A DNA stretch of 64,000 bases, taken from contig NC_014720.1 in NCBI RefSeq assembly GCF_000166775.1, forward strand, positions 1,420,501 through 1,484,500. The letters are read 5' to 3'. The notes beneath the pieces are model-generated. The model had not been told where the DNA came from. It worked only from the letters and a program-made list of their open reading frames with translations, and made no database searches. This DNA comes from Caldicellulosiruptor kronotskyensis 2002. Lineage in GTDB: Bacteria; Bacillota; Thermoanaerobacteria; Caldicellulosiruptorales; Caldicellulosiruptoraceae. The position numbers were made by a program, and so were the translations under genes. This document shows, piece after piece, positions 50,619-63,810 of this stretch. How positions within the stretch are numbered: position 1 is the stretch's first letter; every line of letters begins with the position of its first letter.

Positions 50619-51521
50619 ATGGCATTCAAATCTGGATTTGTTGCCTTAATTGGCCGCCCTAATGTTGGTAAATCTACTCTTATGAACTACCTTGTTGGTA
50701 AAAAGATCTCTATTATTTCTCCCAAACCGCAGACAACCAGAAACAGTATAAAGGGTATCCTTACCTTAGAAGATGCTCAGATTATATTCATCGACACACC
50801 AGGTGTTCATCCTCCAAAGAACAAGTTGGGTGAGTATATGGTAAAAGTGTCTGAGAAGACTTTAAAAGAAGTGGATTTGATTTTGTATATTGTAGAAGCA
50901 ATTGACAATGGAATTGGACCATGGGATGAAGCAATAATAGAAAGGTTAAAGGAAGTGGAAACTCCTAAGATTCTGGTTTTGAACAAATCTGACCTTGCTT
51001 CAAAAGAGAATATAGAGATACTGAAAAGCATTTTCTCAACAAAACTGAATTTTGAATCTATAGTTGACATAGCCGCAATTAATGGGTACAATTGTGACCT
51101 GCTTCTTGACAAAATAAAAGAGCTACTTCCAGAAGGGCCAAAGTATTATCTTGACGATATGACAACTGATGTGAGAGAAAGCTTCATTGTAGCAGAGATT
51201 ATAAGAGAAAAGATTTTGCTCAATCTTTCTGAAGAAGTACCGCACGGGGTTGGAATTGCAATTGAGAGGTTTGCAGAAAGAGAAAACAAGGATATACTGG
51301 ATATTGAAGCCACCATCTATTGTGAAAAAGATTCGCACAAAGCAATAATTATTGGTAAAGGCGGTCAGATGCTTAAGAAAATTGGAATGCAAGCACGGGA
51401 AGAGCTTGAGATGATATTCGGAATAAAAGTAAATCTTCAGCTTTGGGTAAAAGTTAAGAAAAACTGGAGAGATGACATCTCTGCCATGAAAATGCTCGGT
51501 TATAACCTTAAAGAGGTCTGA
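50619..51521 (+). CDS. era: GTPase Era
   Basis: 300 residues. G domain about 1-170: [16 protein letters not shown] (G1), [10 protein letters not shown] (G3) and NKSD (G4). The C-terminal KH domain (about 200-295) has [16 protein letters not shown] for 16S rRNA 3'-end binding. It acts in 30S maturation. ATG 50619 has an AGAGGTGAT site 7 nt upstream; a GTG at 50607 is inside it. recO follows after 7 nt. Confidence 0.96.
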
Positions 51522-51528
51522 GGAATAG

Positions 51529-52263
51529 ATGAAATTAATTAAAACTAAAGGAATTGTGCTAAAAGAGACAAACTTTGAAGAGTCGAGTAAGATTTTGACT
51601 GTGCTCACAAGCGATTTTGGCAAAATTCAAGTTTTATCGAAAAATTGTAGAAGGCTATTGAGTGTTTTGTCTGCTTGTTCTCAGCCGCTCATGTTCTGTG
51701 AGTTTGTTATAAGAAAAACAAAGGATATATACTCAATTTCTTCAGCATCTGTGATTGAATCATTTTTTGAACTGTCTCAAGATGTAAATCTTGCAATTTA
51801 TTCGGGATATCTTATTGAACTTGTTGACAGTTTCTTGGAATTTGAACAAAAAAATGAGGATGTTTTAAGGCTTCTTTTGAACTCTCTTTATCTTCTGAAA
51901 AAAGGAAAAGACCCTGAAATGGTCAGTAGGATATTTGAAATAAAAATTTTAGTATATACTGGTTTTTTCCCTCAGTTTACCCAGTGTGTAAAGTGTCAGA
52001 GAAAGGACATTACAAGAGCGTTCTTTTCTTTCAAATACGGTGGTCTTACTTGCGAAAAGTGCAAAGAAGAGAACGATATAGAAATTGAGATTGAAGTTGT
52101 AAAGAGTATTTTGGTTATTGTAGCAACCAACTTAAAAAAGCTCAACAAGATTTCGCTTGACAGGTCTTTGAATAACAAGATAAAGACCATAACGCTACCA
52201 TATATTAAAATGGTGCTGCAAAAAGATATCAAAATTCTTGATTTTTTTAGGTTTATACAATAA
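51529..52263 (+). CDS. recO: DNA repair protein RecO
   Basis: 244 residues. N-terminal OB fold ([22 protein letters not shown]), a helical middle, and the C4 zinc site CVKCQRKD ... CEKC at about residues 148-180. It loads RecA on SSB-coated DNA with RecR. era-recO order is common in Firmicutes. 52 nt separate it from glyS. Confidence 0.93.
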   Translation: MKLIKTKGIVLKETNFEESSKILTVLTSDFGKIQVLSKNCRRLLSVLSACSQPLMFCEFVIRKTKDIYSISSASVIESFFELSQDVNLAIYSGYLIELVDSFLEFEQKNEDVLRLLLNSLYLLKKGKDPEMVSRIFEIKILVYTGFFPQFTQCVKCQRKDITRAFFSFKYGGLTCEKCKEENDIEIEIEVVKSILVIVATNLKKLNKISLDRSLNNKIKTITLPYIKMVLQKDIKILDFFRFIQ

Positions 52264-52315
52264 AATAAATTCGACTCTTGATAAAATAATAAAGTTTGAA
52301 GGTGGTAAGAGCAAT

Positions 52316-53620
52316 ATGGTGACAATGGATGAAATAGTTGCCCTTTGCAAACGTCGTGGATTTATATTCCAATCAAGCGAGATATATGGTGGACTTAATA
52401 GCTGCTGGGACTATGGTCCTCTTGGTGTAGAGATGAAAAATAACATAAAAAGATTGTGGTGGAAAGCAAACGTCCAGCTCAGAGACGATGTTGTGGGGCT
52501 TGACTCGAGCATCTTGATGAACCCAAAGGTGTGGGAAGCAAGCGGACACTTGAGCAATTTTGCCGATCCTATGGCTGACTGCAAGATTTGCAAAAAAAGA
52601 TGGAGAGTGGACCAGCTTCAAGAGTACAAATGCCCTGAGTGCGGCGGTGAACTTACCGAGGCAAGGATGTTCAACCTTATGTTCAAAACATTTATGGGAC
52701 CAGTGGAGGACGAGTCGGCAGTAGTATATTTGAGACCTGAAACAGCACAAGGTATTTTTGTAAACTTTGTTAATGTCCAGCAGACCATGAGAAAAAAGCT
52801 TCCTTTTGGAATTGCTCAGATTGGTAAGTCGTTCAGGAATGAAATCACGCCTGGTAACTTTATTTTCAGGACAAGAGAGTTTGAACAGATGGAAATAGAG
52901 TATTTTGTAAAGCCAGGGACTGATGAGTACTGGCACAAACACTGGATTGAGCAAAGGATAAACTGGTATTACAATCTGGGAATAAGAAAGGAAAACTTAA
53001 GAGTTCGTGAGCACGGCAAGGACGAGCTTGCACACTATGCAAAAGCATGTGTGGACATTGAATATTTATTTCCGATGGGATGGTCTGAACTTGAAGGTAT
53101 TGCAAACAGGACAGACTTTGACCTAACACAGCATCAAAAATACAGTGGCGAAAATTTAACATACTTTGACGATGAGACAAAACAAAGGTATATTCCATAT
53201 GTAATTGAGCCATCTGCAGGCGTGGACAGATCTTTACTTGCATTTTTAATTGATGCATATGAATACCAGCAGATAGATAAAGATGACTTTAGAGTGGTAC
53301 TTCACCTTCATCCTGCAATTGCACCTGTAAAAGCTGCTGTGTTCCCGCTTATGAAAAAAGAAGAGCTTGTAAAAAAAGCAAGGGAAATTTACAATGAGCT
53401 TAAATATAAGTGGATTGTTCAATACGATGAAAGTGGTAGCATAGGTAAAAGATATAGACGACAAGATGAGATAGGAACACCGTTTGGGATCACAGTGGAT
53501 TATCAGACTTTAGAAGATGAAACTGTTACAATAAGAGATAGGGATACAATGGAGCAAGTGAGGGTGCATATAAAAGAAATAATTCCTTACCTTGAAGAAA
53601 GAATTGAGGTAAAGTTTTAA
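52316..53620 (+). CDS. glyS: Glycyl-tRNA synthetase, dimeric class II type
   Basis: 434 residues, the alpha2 type found in archaea, eukaryotes and some bacteria rather than the alpha2beta2 form. Motifs: [14 protein letters not shown], the zinc-like CKICKKRW ... CPECGG, motif 2 [21 protein letters not shown], and motif 3 [14 protein letters not shown]. The C-terminal anticodon-binding domain is at about 330-434. ATG 52316 follows GAAGGTGG with 8 nt spacing; an upstream start at 52238 would run through the recO end. Confidence 0.95.
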   Translation: MVTMDEIVALCKRRGFIFQSSEIYGGLNSCWDYGPLGVEMKNNIKRLWWKANVQLRDDVVGLDSSILMNPKVWEASGHLSNFADPMADCKICKKRWRVDQLQEYKCPECGGELTEARMFNLMFKTFMGPVEDESAVVYLRPETAQGIFVNFVNVQQTMRKKLPFGIAQIGKSFRNEITPGNFIFRTREFEQMEIEYFVKPGTDEYWHKHWIEQRINWYYNLGIRKENLRVREHGKDELAHYAKACVDIEYLFPMGWSELEGIANRTDFDLTQHQKYSGENLTYFDDETKQRYIPYVIEPSAGVDRSLLAFLIDAYEYQQIDKDDFRVVLHLHPAIAPVKAAVFPLMKKEELVKKAREIYNELKYKWIVQYDESGSIGKRYRRQDEIGTPFGITVDYQTLEDETVTIRDRDTMEQVRVHIKEIIPYLEERIEVKF

Positions 53621-53649
53621 ACAAAATATATTCTCAAACTGCAAAAATA

Positions 53650-53658
53650 TGCTATAAT
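53650..53658 (+). promoter_or_regulatory. Extended -10 promoter of ppdK
   Basis: TGCTATAAT is an extended -10 sequence. The best -35 is TTCTCA (53631-53636, 16 bp away), weak. The predicted leader is about 70 nt. Confidence 0.55.
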
Positions 53659-53732
53659 ATTTTATGTTGTAACATGCCAAGTTTCCCCTTTATATATTTT
53701 CCCTAATAAATTTCACATAGGAGGGATTTTAA

Positions 53733-56384
53733 TTGAGCAAAAAGAAATATGTCTACATGTTCTATGAAGGCAACAAAGACATGAGAGAACTTCTCGGTGG
53801 AAAAGGCGCGAATCTTGCTGAGATGACAAATCTTGGACTTCCTGTTCCTCCTGGATTTACTGTCACAACAGAGGCTTGTACAAGATATTATGAAGAAGGC
53901 GAAAAGATAGCAGATGAGATTGTAGAAGAGATCTTTGAAAAACTTGCTGAACTTGAGAAGATCACAGGCAAGAAATTTGGCGATCCAAGCAACCCACTTC
54001 TTGTCTCTGTTCGAAGTGGTGCAAGAGTTTCAATGCCAGGTATGATGGATACAATCCTCAACCTTGGTATCAATGATGAAGTTGTTGAAGGGTTAGCAAA
54101 ACTTACAAACAATGAGAGGTTTGCATACGACTCATACAGAAGATTCATTCAGATGTTCTCTGACGTTGTTATGGGCATTGAAAAGAATAAGTTTGAAAAG
54201 ATACTTGATGAAGTCAAAGAAAAGTATGGTGCAAAATACGATACAGACTTGACAGCTGAGCATTTAAAAGAGGTTGTTGTAAGGTACAAAGAGCTTTACA
54301 AAACTGAAAAAGGTGAAGATTTCCCACAAGACCCCAAAGTTCAACTCTTAGAAGCGGTAAAAGCAGTTTTCAGATCCTGGAACAACCCAAGAGCTATTGT
54401 ATACAGAAGACTTAACGAGATTCCACACGATTGGGGAACAGCTGTAAATGTTCAGATGATGGCATATGGTAACATGGGCAACGATTCTGGTACAGGCGTT
54501 GCATTTACAAGAAATCCTGCAACAGGTGAAAAAGAGCTTTATGGTGAGTTCTTGATGAACGCACAGGGTGAAGACGTTGTTGCAGGTATCAGAACACCAC
54601 AGCCAATCTCTGCTTTGAAAGAGACAATGCCAGAAGTATACCAGCAGCTTGCTGACATTGCAAAGAAGCTTGAAACATATTACAAAGACATGCAGGATAT
54701 GGAGTTCACAATTGAAAGAGGAAAACTCTATATGCTTCAGACAAGAAATGGTAAGAGAACTGCACAGGCAGCGCTCAAGATTGCAGTTGATATGGTAGAA
54801 GAAGGACTTATTACAAAAGAAGAAGCAATGTTAAAAGTTGATCCCAAACAGCTTGATACATTGCTTCACCCAACATTTGAACCAGATGCGCTCAAAGCTG
54901 CAAAACCAATTGCAAAAGGTCTTCCTGCATCACCTGGTGCTGCAACAGGTAAGATTTATTTCACAGCTGAAGAAGCAAAAGCTGCTGTTGAAAGAGGAGA
55001 AAAGAAGGTTATTCTTGTTAGAACAGAGACATCTCCAGAAGACATTGAAGGCATGGTTGCAGCTCAGGGTATTTTGACATCAAGAGGCGGTATGACTTCA
55101 CACGCTGCAGTTGTTGCAAGAGGTATGGGTAAATGTTGTGTTGCGGGATGTGGAGATATTACTATAAACGAAGAAGAGAAATATTTCACAACACCTGATG
55201 GAAAAGTTTACCGTGAAGGTGATTGGATTTCACTTGACGGTTCAACAGGATACGTATATGCTGGAGAGCTTCCAACAAAAGAGCCAGAGCTTACAGGCTA
55301 TTTTGCAACATTTATGCAATGGGCTGACGAGATAAGAAGACTTAAAGTTAGAGCAAACGCAGATACACCAAGAGATGCTGCACAGGCAAGGAAGTTTGGT
55401 GCAGAGGGTATAGGTCTTTGCAGAACAGAGCATATGTTCTTTGAAGAGGATAGAATTCCTGCAATGAGAGAGATGATTGTTGCAAGAACAGAAGAGCAGA
55501 GAAGAAAAGCTCTTGAGAAGCTCCTGCCAATGCAAAGAGGAGACTTTGAAGCACTGTTCAGAGAAATGAAAGGTTATCCTGTTACAATAAGACTTTTAGA
55601 CCCACCACTCCATGAATTCTTGCCAAAAGAAGATGATGCTATAAGAGAACTTGCAGCACAGATGGGCATTACCTTTGAAGAACTCAAGGCAATTGTTCAG
55701 AGTTTGCACGAACTCAACCCGATGCTTGGACATAGAGGTTGCCGTTTGGCTGTAACATATCCTGAAATTGCTGAGATGCAGACAAGGGCTATTATCGAGG
55801 CAGCAATCAATGTAAAGAATGAAGGTATCGATGTTGTTCCTGAGATAATGGTTCCTCTTGTTGGTGAACTCAAAGAGCTCAAATATATCAAAGATATTAT
55901 TGTAAAAACAGCAGAGAAAGTTATGGAAGAAAAAGGTGTTAAGATTGAATACAAAGTTGGAACAATGATTGAAGTACCACGTGCTGCACTTACTGCTGAT
56001 GAGATTGCAAAAGAAGCTGAGTTCTTCTCATTTGGTACAAATGACTTAACACAGATGACTTTTGGTTTCTCCAGAGATGACATTGGCAAGTTCTTAAATG
56101 ACTACTTTGAAAAGAAGATATTCGAAACAGACCCATTTGCAAGACTTGACGAAAAAGGTGTTGGCAAACTCATTAAGATGGCTGCAGAACTTGGAAGATC
56201 AACAAGACCAGACATCAAACTTGGTATCTGTGGTGAGCATGGCGGCGACCCATCCAGCATAGAATTCTGCCATAACGTAGGACTTGACTATGTATCATGT
56301 TCACCGTTCAGAGTGCCAATTGCAAGACTTGCAGCTGCACAAGCTCAGGTAAAATCAAAGATGAAAGCATTTATTGATAAATAA
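53733..56384 (+). CDS. ppdK: Pyruvate, phosphate dikinase
   Basis: 883 residues, the normal size. It interconverts PEP, AMP and PPi with pyruvate, ATP and Pi. ATP-grasp domain about 1-340 ([40 protein letters not shown]), the phospho-histidine in [15 protein letters not shown], and the PEP-binding TIM barrel with the catalytic Cys in [20 protein letters not shown]. The start is TTG 53733, after AGGAGGG. The next cluster is the glycolytic operon, so it may supply PPi-linked pyruvate/ATP production at the bottom of glycolysis. Confidence 0.97.
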   Translation: MSKKKYVYMFYEGNKDMRELLGGKGANLAEMTNLGLPVPPGFTVTTEACTRYYEEGEKIADEIVEEIFEKLAELEKITGKKFGDPSNPLLVSVRSGARVSMPGMMDTILNLGINDEVVEGLAKLTNNERFAYDSYRRFIQMFSDVVMGIEKNKFEKILDEVKEKYGAKYDTDLTAEHLKEVVVRYKELYKTEKGEDFPQDPKVQLLEAVKAVFRSWNNPRAIVYRRLNEIPHDWGTAVNVQMMAYGNMGNDSGTGVAFTRNPATGEKELYGEFLMNAQGEDVVAGIRTPQPISALKETMPEVYQQLADIAKKLETYYKDMQDMEFTIERGKLYMLQTRNGKRTAQAALKIAVDMVEEGLITKEEAMLKVDPKQLDTLLHPTFEPDALKAAKPIAKGLPASPGAATGKIYFTAEEAKAAVERGEKKVILVRTETSPEDIEGMVAAQGILTSRGGMTSHAAVVARGMGKCCVAGCGDITINEEEKYFTTPDGKVYREGDWISLDGSTGYVYAGELPTKEPELTGYFATFMQWADEIRRLKVRANADTPRDAAQARKFGAEGIGLCRTEHMFFEEDRIPAMREMIVARTEEQRRKALEKLLPMQRGDFEALFREMKGYPVTIRLLDPPLHEFLPKEDDAIRELAAQMGITFEELKAIVQSLHELNPMLGHRGCRLAVTYPEIAEMQTRAIIEAAINVKNEGIDVVPEIMVPLVGELKELKYIKDIIVKTAEKVMEEKGVKIEYKVGTMIEVPRAALTADEIAKEAEFFSFGTNDLTQMTFGFSRDDIGKFLNDYFEKKIFETDPFARLDEKGVGKLIKMAAELGRSTRPDIKLGICGEHGGDPSSIEFCHNVGLDYVSCSPFRVPIARLAAAQAQVKSKMKAFIDK

Positions 56385-56391
56385 TGTTACT

Positions 56392-56439
56392 GCAGAGAAG
56401 GGCAGGGGAGGGCGAAAAATGCCTTCCTCTGCTTTTTTT
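56392..56439 (+). terminator. Terminator after ppdK
   Basis: GCAGAGAAGGGCA (56392-56404) pairs with TGCCTTCCTCTGC (56420-56432), one mismatch and one wobble, followed by seven T. Confidence 0.88.
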
Positions 56440-56451
56440 GTATGTATACAC

Positions 56452-56479
56452 TTGAATGGAGATAAAAAAATGGTATAAT
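56452..56479 (+). promoter_or_regulatory. Promoter of the cggR-glycolysis operon
   Basis: TTGAAT (56452-56457) and TATAAT (56474-56479) are 16 bp apart. Transcription should begin near 56486. Confidence 0.65.
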
Positions 56480-56485
56480 ATAATT

Positions 56486-56522
56486 GGGACTAAAAAGAAA
56501 GTTATATGGATAAAATTGTCCC
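56486..56522 (+). promoter_or_regulatory. Candidate CggR operator
   Basis: GGGAC (56486-56490) and GTCCC (56518-56522) form inverted half-sites with centres 32 bp apart, starting at the predicted +1. Known CggR sites in B. subtilis contain GGGAC/TGTC units placed downstream of the start of transcription. The arrangement here is looser. Confidence 0.4.
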
Positions 56523-56540
56523 GCTGGAGAATGAGAGAGT

Positions 56541-57563
56541 ATGGAAAGTTATTTTGAATATTTAAAGAAAATTGCTCCTGAGATAGTTGAAATTATTGAA
56601 AAAAGATACGAAATTCTCAAAAATATTAGCTATTATCAACCAATTGGGCGAAGAATTCTTGCAGAAAAGCTTAATCTCACTGAAAGAATTGTCAGAAATG
56701 AAATAGACATATTGAGAAATTTAGGGCTTATAAATGTAACTGAAAGTGGAACTATTTTAACAAATGAAGGCGAAGATATTCTTGAAAAACTTTCTAACAT
56801 AGTATATGATATAAAGGGATTAGAAGATATAAGGGCAAAGGTAAAAGAGATTTTAAAAGCAAAGGATGTGTATGTTGTACCGGGTGATGCTGATTTAAAT
56901 CCTTATGTGCTAAAAGAAATTGGAATTTTGGCAAGCAAGGTTATCATTTCATTGATAGAAGATGTAAAGATAATTGCAGTGACAGGTGGGCAAACAGTAA
57001 AAGAGGTTGTTGACAATTTTCCAGTATGTTCTTTTAAGGATATATTGGTTGTTCCAGCAAGAGGCGGGATAGGTCAGGAAGTAGAAAAGCAAGCAAATAC
57101 ACTTGCAGCAAATTTAGCAAAAAAGATGAACGGTAGTTATAAGCTTCTTCACCTGCCTGACACAATGGATGAAGAGGTTTACAATCTTTTGATTAAAAAA
57201 GAAGAGATACAAGAGGTTCTAAACGATATTAACAGTGCAGATATGCTTGTGTTTGGAATAGGAAATGCAATTGAAATGGCAAAAAGAAGGAAATTAAGCC
57301 AGGATATGATAGAAAAGCTTAAAGAAGTTGGAGCAATTGGCGAAATATTTGGGTATTATTTTGACAAAGATGGCAGGATTGTGTATTCAACCACCACAAT
57401 AGGTATAAAACTTGAAAAAATAAAAAACATTAAATATATGATAGGAGTTGCAGGTGGTTCACATAAAGCAGAAGCGATTTTATCGCTTGGAGAGATAAAA
57501 AACAATACCATATTTGTTATTGACGAAGGGATAGCTAGAAAGATTATGAGTTTAGAAAAGTAA
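56541..57563 (+). CDS. cggR: Central glycolytic genes regulator, SorC/DeoR family
   Basis: 340 residues. A winged HTH (about 25-85: RRILAEKLNLTERIVRNEIDILRNLGLI) is followed by a SorC-type sugar-binding domain (about 90-340), with AVTGGQTVKEVVDN, VPARGGIGQEVEKQANTLAANLA and GVAGGSHKAEAIL. The repressor of gap operons responds to fructose-1,6-bisphosphate in Bacillus. First gene of cggR-gap-pgk/tpi-gpmI-eno. GAGAGA-like sequence precedes the ATG. Confidence 0.92.
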   Translation: MESYFEYLKKIAPEIVEIIEKRYEILKNISYYQPIGRRILAEKLNLTERIVRNEIDILRNLGLINVTESGTILTNEGEDILEKLSNIVYDIKGLEDIRAKVKEILKAKDVYVVPGDADLNPYVLKEIGILASKVIISLIEDVKIIAVTGGQTVKEVVDNFPVCSFKDILVVPARGGIGQEVEKQANTLAANLAKKMNGSYKLLHLPDTMDEEVYNLLIKKEEIQEVLNDINSADMLVFGIGNAIEMAKRRKLSQDMIEKLKEVGAIGEIFGYYFDKDGRIVYSTTTIGIKLEKIKNIKYMIGVAGGSHKAEAILSLGEIKNNTIFVIDEGIARKIMSLEK

Positions 57564-57577
57564 AGATGAAGGCAAAA

Positions 57578-57608
57578 ACACTGCAAGAGCAGATAGCTTT
57601 TGCAGTGT
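57578..57608 (+). promoter_or_regulatory. Hairpin between cggR and gap
   Basis: A 13-nt arm at 57578-57590 pairs with GCTTTTGCAGTGT (57596-57608) with one G-U, loop of 5 nt. An A-rich, not T-rich, stretch follows, so it is not a classical terminator; mRNA processing or stabilisation of the downstream gap part is the likely role, as at this junction in B. subtilis. Confidence 0.6.
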
Positions 57609-57638
57609 GAAAATAAAAAAATAACGAAGGGATGGTAG

Positions 57639-58658
<1,020 letters not shown>

Positions 58659-58686
58659 TTTTAATTTAAAAAATTAGTTATTAAGG

Positions 58687-58731
58687 CTGGTCCGGGAAAG
58701 ATTGTATGACAGTAAATATCTTCCGGACCAG
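58687..58731 (+). promoter_or_regulatory. Hairpin between gap and pgk
   Basis: CTGGTCCGG (58687-58695) is exactly complementary to CCGGACCAG (58723-58731), and the stem extends on the inside through AAGAT/ATCTT. No T-run follows. A protected processing end or partial attenuation is likely. Confidence 0.55.
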
Positions 58732-58769
58732 TCTTGATTTGAAAAATATATTTTGGGGTGATTGGAACA

Positions 58770-60722
58770 ATGCCTAAGCTCAACAAAAAGACCATAAGAG
58801 ATATAGATGTTAGTGGCAAAAGAGTTCTTGTGAGGGTTGATTTTAACGTTCCGCAAGATGAAAATGGTAATATCACTGACGATAGAAGAATAAGAGAAGC
58901 TCTTCCTACAATAAAGTATCTCATTGACCACAACGCAAAGGTAATATTGGTATCCCATTTAGGAAGACCGAAGGGCAAATTTGACCCGAAATATTCAATG
59001 GCCCCTGTTGCAAAAAGACTTTCTGAGCTTCTTGGCAAAGAAGTTGTTCTTGCAAAAGACGTTATAGGCGAGGATGCGAAAAAGTGTGTTGAGCAGATGA
59101 AAGAAGGAGATGTAGTTCTTCTTGAAAACGTCAGATTCCACAAAGAAGAAGAAGAAAATGATAGAGAATTTGCAAAAGCTTTAGCCTCGCTTGCAGACAT
59201 TTATGTCAATGACGCATTTGGTACAGCTCACAGAGCACATGCATCAACAGCAGGTGTTGCAGAGTTCTTGCCTGCAGTTGCTGGATTTTTGATGGAAAAA
59301 GAAATAGAGATGCTTGGCAATGCTCTTGCAAATCCGCAAAGACCTTTTGTTGCAATCTTAGGTGGTGCAAAGGTTTCTGACAAGATTGGAGTTATCACAA
59401 ATCTTCTCGAAAAGGTTGACAGTCTCTTAATTGGCGGTGCAATGGCTTATACCTTCTTGAAGGCAAAAGGATATAAAATCGGAAAGTCAAAATGCGAAGA
59501 TGATAAGCTTGACGTTGCAAGAGAGATAATGAGAAAGGCAGAAGAAAAAGGAGTAAACCTTCTGCTACCTGTTGGAAGCATAGTGGCAAAAGAGTTCAAA
59601 AATGATACAGAGTTTATGTATGTGCCATCAGATGCGATGCCAGATGATATGATGGGTATGGATATAGGAAATACCACAATTGAGCTTTTCTCAAAAGAGA
59701 TAAAGAAGGCAAAGACAATTGTTTGGAACGGACCAATGGGCGTATTTGAATTTCCAAACTTTGCAAAGGGAACAGAAGCTATTGCAAGAGCTGTTGCTGA
59801 GGCTGTTGAAGAAAATGGCGCAATTGCAATTATCGGTGGAGGAGATTCAGCTGCTGCTGTTGAAAAACTGGGGTTTGCTGATAAGATGACACATATTTCA
59901 ACAGGTGGCGGTGCTTCTTTAGAGTTTTTAGAAGGAAAGGTACTACCTGGTATTGCATGTCTGCTTGACAAAAACCCAAGAAAGAAAATAATCGCAGCAA
60001 ACTGGAAGATGAACAAGACTCCACAGGAAGCAAAAGAGTTTGTGGAAGAGCTGAAAAAATATATTGATGATGTTCAGGCAGAAGTAGTTATATGTGCTCC
60101 ATCAATTCTTGTTCCTTATGTTAAAGAAGCAATAGAAGGAACAAATATAAAACTTGGAACACAAAACATGTTCTATGAAGAAAAAGGTGCATATACAGGT
60201 GAGATATCTGGTCCGATGCTTAAAGCAGTTGGAGTTGAGTATGTGGTAATTGGTCACTCTGAAAGAAGGCAGTACTTTGGTGAAACAGACGAAATTGTAA
60301 ACAAAAAAGTTTTGGCAGCGCTGAAATTTGGTATAAAACCTATTGTATGTGTTGGTGAGACTTTAAAGCAAAGAGAATATGGCGTTACAGATGAGCTTGT
60401 AAGGCTTCAGGTCAAGATTGCACTAAATGGTGTTTCAAAAGAAGATGTTGAAAAGGTTGTCATTGCATATGAGCCCATCTGGGCAATAGGTACAGGTAAG
60501 AATGCAACACCTGAAGAGGCAAATAGAGTAATTGGGGTTATCAGAAATGTAATTGCAGAGATGTACAATGAAGATACTGCACAAAAGGTTAGAATTCAGT
60601 ATGGCGGTAGTGTAAACTCTGCAAATTCAGCAGACATTTTCAATATGCCAGAGATTGATGGAGGTTTAGTTGGTGGGGCAAGCCTTAATGCTCAGGAATT
60701 TGCAAAGATATTACACTACTAA
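58770..60722 (+). CDS. pgk-tpi: Bifunctional phosphoglycerate kinase / triosephosphate isomerase fusion
   Basis: 650 residues in one unbroken frame. PGK is residues 1-about 400: [42 protein letters not shown] and [16 protein letters not shown] begins at about 404: [13 protein letters not shown], the catalytic His in [13 protein letters not shown], catalytic Glu in [19 protein letters not shown], and [13 protein letters not shown]. The joint is only a few residues (DKNPRKK). A similar covalent PGK-TIM is known in Thermotoga. ATG 58770 has a GGGGTGATT site 8 nt upstream. Confidence 0.95.
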   Translation: MPKLNKKTIRDIDVSGKRVLVRVDFNVPQDENGNITDDRRIREALPTIKYLIDHNAKVILVSHLGRPKGKFDPKYSMAPVAKRLSELLGKEVVLAKDVIGEDAKKCVEQMKEGDVVLLENVRFHKEEEENDREFAKALASLADIYVNDAFGTAHRAHASTAGVAEFLPAVAGFLMEKEIEMLGNALANPQRPFVAILGGAKVSDKIGVITNLLEKVDSLLIGGAMAYTFLKAKGYKIGKSKCEDDKLDVAREIMRKAEEKGVNLLLPVGSIVAKEFKNDTEFMYVPSDAMPDDMMGMDIGNTTIELFSKEIKKAKTIVWNGPMGVFEFPNFAKGTEAIARAVAEAVEENGAIAIIGGGDSAAAVEKLGFADKMTHISTGGGASLEFLEGKVLPGIACLLDKNPRKKIIAANWKMNKTPQEAKEFVEELKKYIDDVQAEVVICAPSILVPYVKEAIEGTNIKLGTQNMFYEEKGAYTGEISGPMLKAVGVEYVVIGHSERRQYFGETDEIVNKKVLAALKFGIKPIVCVGETLKQREYGVTDELVRLQVKIALNGVSKEDVEKVVIAYEPIWAIGTGKNATPEEANRVIGVIRNVIAEMYNEDTAQKVRIQYGGSVNSANSADIFNMPEIDGGLVGGASLNAQEFAKILHY

Positions 60723-60746
60723 TTATGGCAAGTAAAGGGGAATAAG

Positions 60747-62285
60747 ATGATGAAAAAACCTGTTGTTCTTATCATCATGGATGGTTGGGGTTACAACCCA
60801 AAGCAAGAGGGTAATGCTGTTGCTTTGGGTAAGACCCCCAACCTTGACTATTACGAAAAGAATTACCCATATACTTTGATTGGTAGCAGTGGCATGGACG
60901 TTGGTCTTCCTGAAGGTCAGATGGGAAATTCTGAGGTAGGTCATCTAAATTTAGGTGCTGGGAGAATCGTGTATCAAGAATTCACAAGGATAACAAAGTC
61001 AATTAAAGATGGTGACTTTTTTGAAAAAGAAGAGTTTTTAATGGCAATAGAGAATTGCAAAAAATACAATTCATCGCTGCATTTAATGGGGCTTTTATCA
61101 GACGGTGGTGTTCACAGTCACAACACTCACCTTTATGCTCTTTTGGAGCTAGCAAAGAGGCATAATCTTGAAAAGGTATTTGTTCACTGTTTTTTGGATG
61201 GAAGAGACGTTCCACCTTCAAGCGCAAAGATTTACATTGAAGAACTTGAACAGAAGATGAAAGAGATAGGTTGTGGCAAGATTGCAACAGTGATGGGCAG
61301 ATACTATGCAATGGACAGAGACAAAAGGTGGGAAAGAGTAGAAAAGGCTTATAATGCAATGGTGTTTGGTGAAGGGGAGTACGCAAGCTCAGCATTAGAG
61401 GCGGTTGAAAAGTCGTATGAAAAAGGTAACACTGATGAATTTGTAATTCCGACTGTTGTGCTCGAAAATGGCAAGCCCACTGCAACCATAAATGAACACG
61501 ACAGCATAATATTTTTCAACTTTAGACCCGATAGAGCAAGGCAAATCACAAGAGCATTTTGTGATGTTGAGTTTGATGGGTTTGAAAGGAAAAAGGGATA
61601 TTTTGAAGTGTTCTTTGTATGTATGACCCAGTATGATGTGACAATAAAGAACTGTTATGTTGCTTTCAAGCCAGAGAACTTAACAAACACTTTGGGAGAA
61701 TACCTTAGCAAGTTAGGGTTAAAACAACTTCGAATTGCTGAGACAGAAAAGTATGCTCATGTCACCTTCTTTTTCAATGGTGGTGTTGAAGTACCAAATG
61801 TCGGAGAAGACAGGGTTTTGGTGCCATCCCCAAAGGTTGCAACATATGACCTAAAACCTGAGATGAGTGCTTATGAGGTAACTGAAGCTCTTCTTGAGAG
61901 AATTGAAAGCAACCAGTATGATGTGATAATTTGTAACTATGCAAACGGTGATATGGTTGGACACACTGGAGTGTTGGAGGCTGCAATAAAAGCAGTTGAG
62001 GCTGTTGATGAGTGTATAGGAAAAGTTGTTAACAAAGTTTTAGAAAAAGGCGGAGTGGTTATTATTACTGCTGACCATGGCAACTGCGAACAGATGATTG
62101 ATTATGAAACAGGTGAACCTCATACAGCTCATACAACAAATAAGGTACCTTTGTATCTTGTTGGATATGGCAATGTAAAATTGAGGAATGACGGAATTTT
62201 AGCAGACATTGCTCCAACAATCTTAGACATCTTAGGGTTAGAAAAGCCTTCAGAGATGAAAGGAAGTTCGCTTATTATTAAATAA
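60747..62285 (+). CDS. gpmI: 2,3-bisphosphoglycerate-independent phosphoglycerate mutase
   Basis: 512 residues. Alkaline-phosphatase superfamily: [11 protein letters not shown] with metal ligand Asp, the phosphorylated Ser in [47 protein letters not shown] and [13 protein letters not shown]. It interconverts 3- and 2-phosphoglycerate, using Mn2+. Two ATG codons lie in tandem; AAAGGGGA precedes. It sits between the PGK-TIM fusion and eno, as in other CggR operons. Confidence 0.97.
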   Translation: MMKKPVVLIIMDGWGYNPKQEGNAVALGKTPNLDYYEKNYPYTLIGSSGMDVGLPEGQMGNSEVGHLNLGAGRIVYQEFTRITKSIKDGDFFEKEEFLMAIENCKKYNSSLHLMGLLSDGGVHSHNTHLYALLELAKRHNLEKVFVHCFLDGRDVPPSSAKIYIEELEQKMKEIGCGKIATVMGRYYAMDRDKRWERVEKAYNAMVFGEGEYASSALEAVEKSYEKGNTDEFVIPTVVLENGKPTATINEHDSIIFFNFRPDRARQITRAFCDVEFDGFERKKGYFEVFFVCMTQYDVTIKNCYVAFKPENLTNTLGEYLSKLGLKQLRIAETEKYAHVTFFFNGGVEVPNVGEDRVLVPSPKVATYDLKPEMSAYEVTEALLERIESNQYDVIICNYANGDMVGHTGVLEAAIKAVEAVDECIGKVVNKVLEKGGVVIITADHGNCEQMIDYETGEPHTAHTTNKVPLYLVGYGNVKLRNDGILADIAPTILDILGLEKPSEMKGSSLIIK

Positions 62286-62332
62286 AATCATATAGATACT
62301 GACAAAAAATGTTTAGAGGGAGGAATAAATAA

Positions 62333-63637
<1,305 letters not shown>

Positions 63638-63688
63638 CTCCACAAAAGTCCAAATATAAGATTTTGAATTCAAAACAGAATAAAGAGA

Positions 63689-63722
63689 GAGGGAAAGTCT
63701 TGAACTTTCCCTCTTTTCATTT
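63689..63722 (+). terminator. Terminator after eno
   Basis: GAGGGAAAGT (63689-63698) pairs with ACTTTCCCTC (63704-63713), 10 bp with a 5-nt loop, followed by TTTTCATTTT. The -35 of the uxaC promoter falls in this hairpin. Confidence 0.88.
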
Positions 63723-63728
63723 TATAAT
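63700..63728 (+). promoter_or_regulatory. Promoter of uxaC inside the eno terminator
   Basis: TTGAAC (63700-63705), in the loop and right arm of the terminator hairpin, and TATAAT (63723-63728) are exactly 17 bp apart. Confidence 0.6.
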
Positions 63729-63730
63729 AT

Positions 63731-63765
63731 ATTCAAACAGATTTTGTTGTGAATTTTGTTTGAAT
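63731..63765 (+). promoter_or_regulatory. Inverted-repeat operator candidate for uxaC
   Basis: ATTCAAACA (63731-63739) and TGTTTGAAT (63757-63765) are perfect 9-bp inverted arms, separated by 17 bp and placed around the expected start of transcription. A repressor of uronate use could bind here. Confidence 0.5.
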
Positions 63766-63810
63766 CTTTTAGTAATTGTGTTGAAATAAGTTTCAAGGAG
63801 GTTTGGAAAG

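Noticed and set aside
59968..59991. Programmed frameshift site at the PGK-TIM joint
   Set aside because: A stop exists in the +1 frame, but the sequence before it is not a classical slippery heptamer and no stimulatory stem or RBS-like element was identified. Kept only as a side note.
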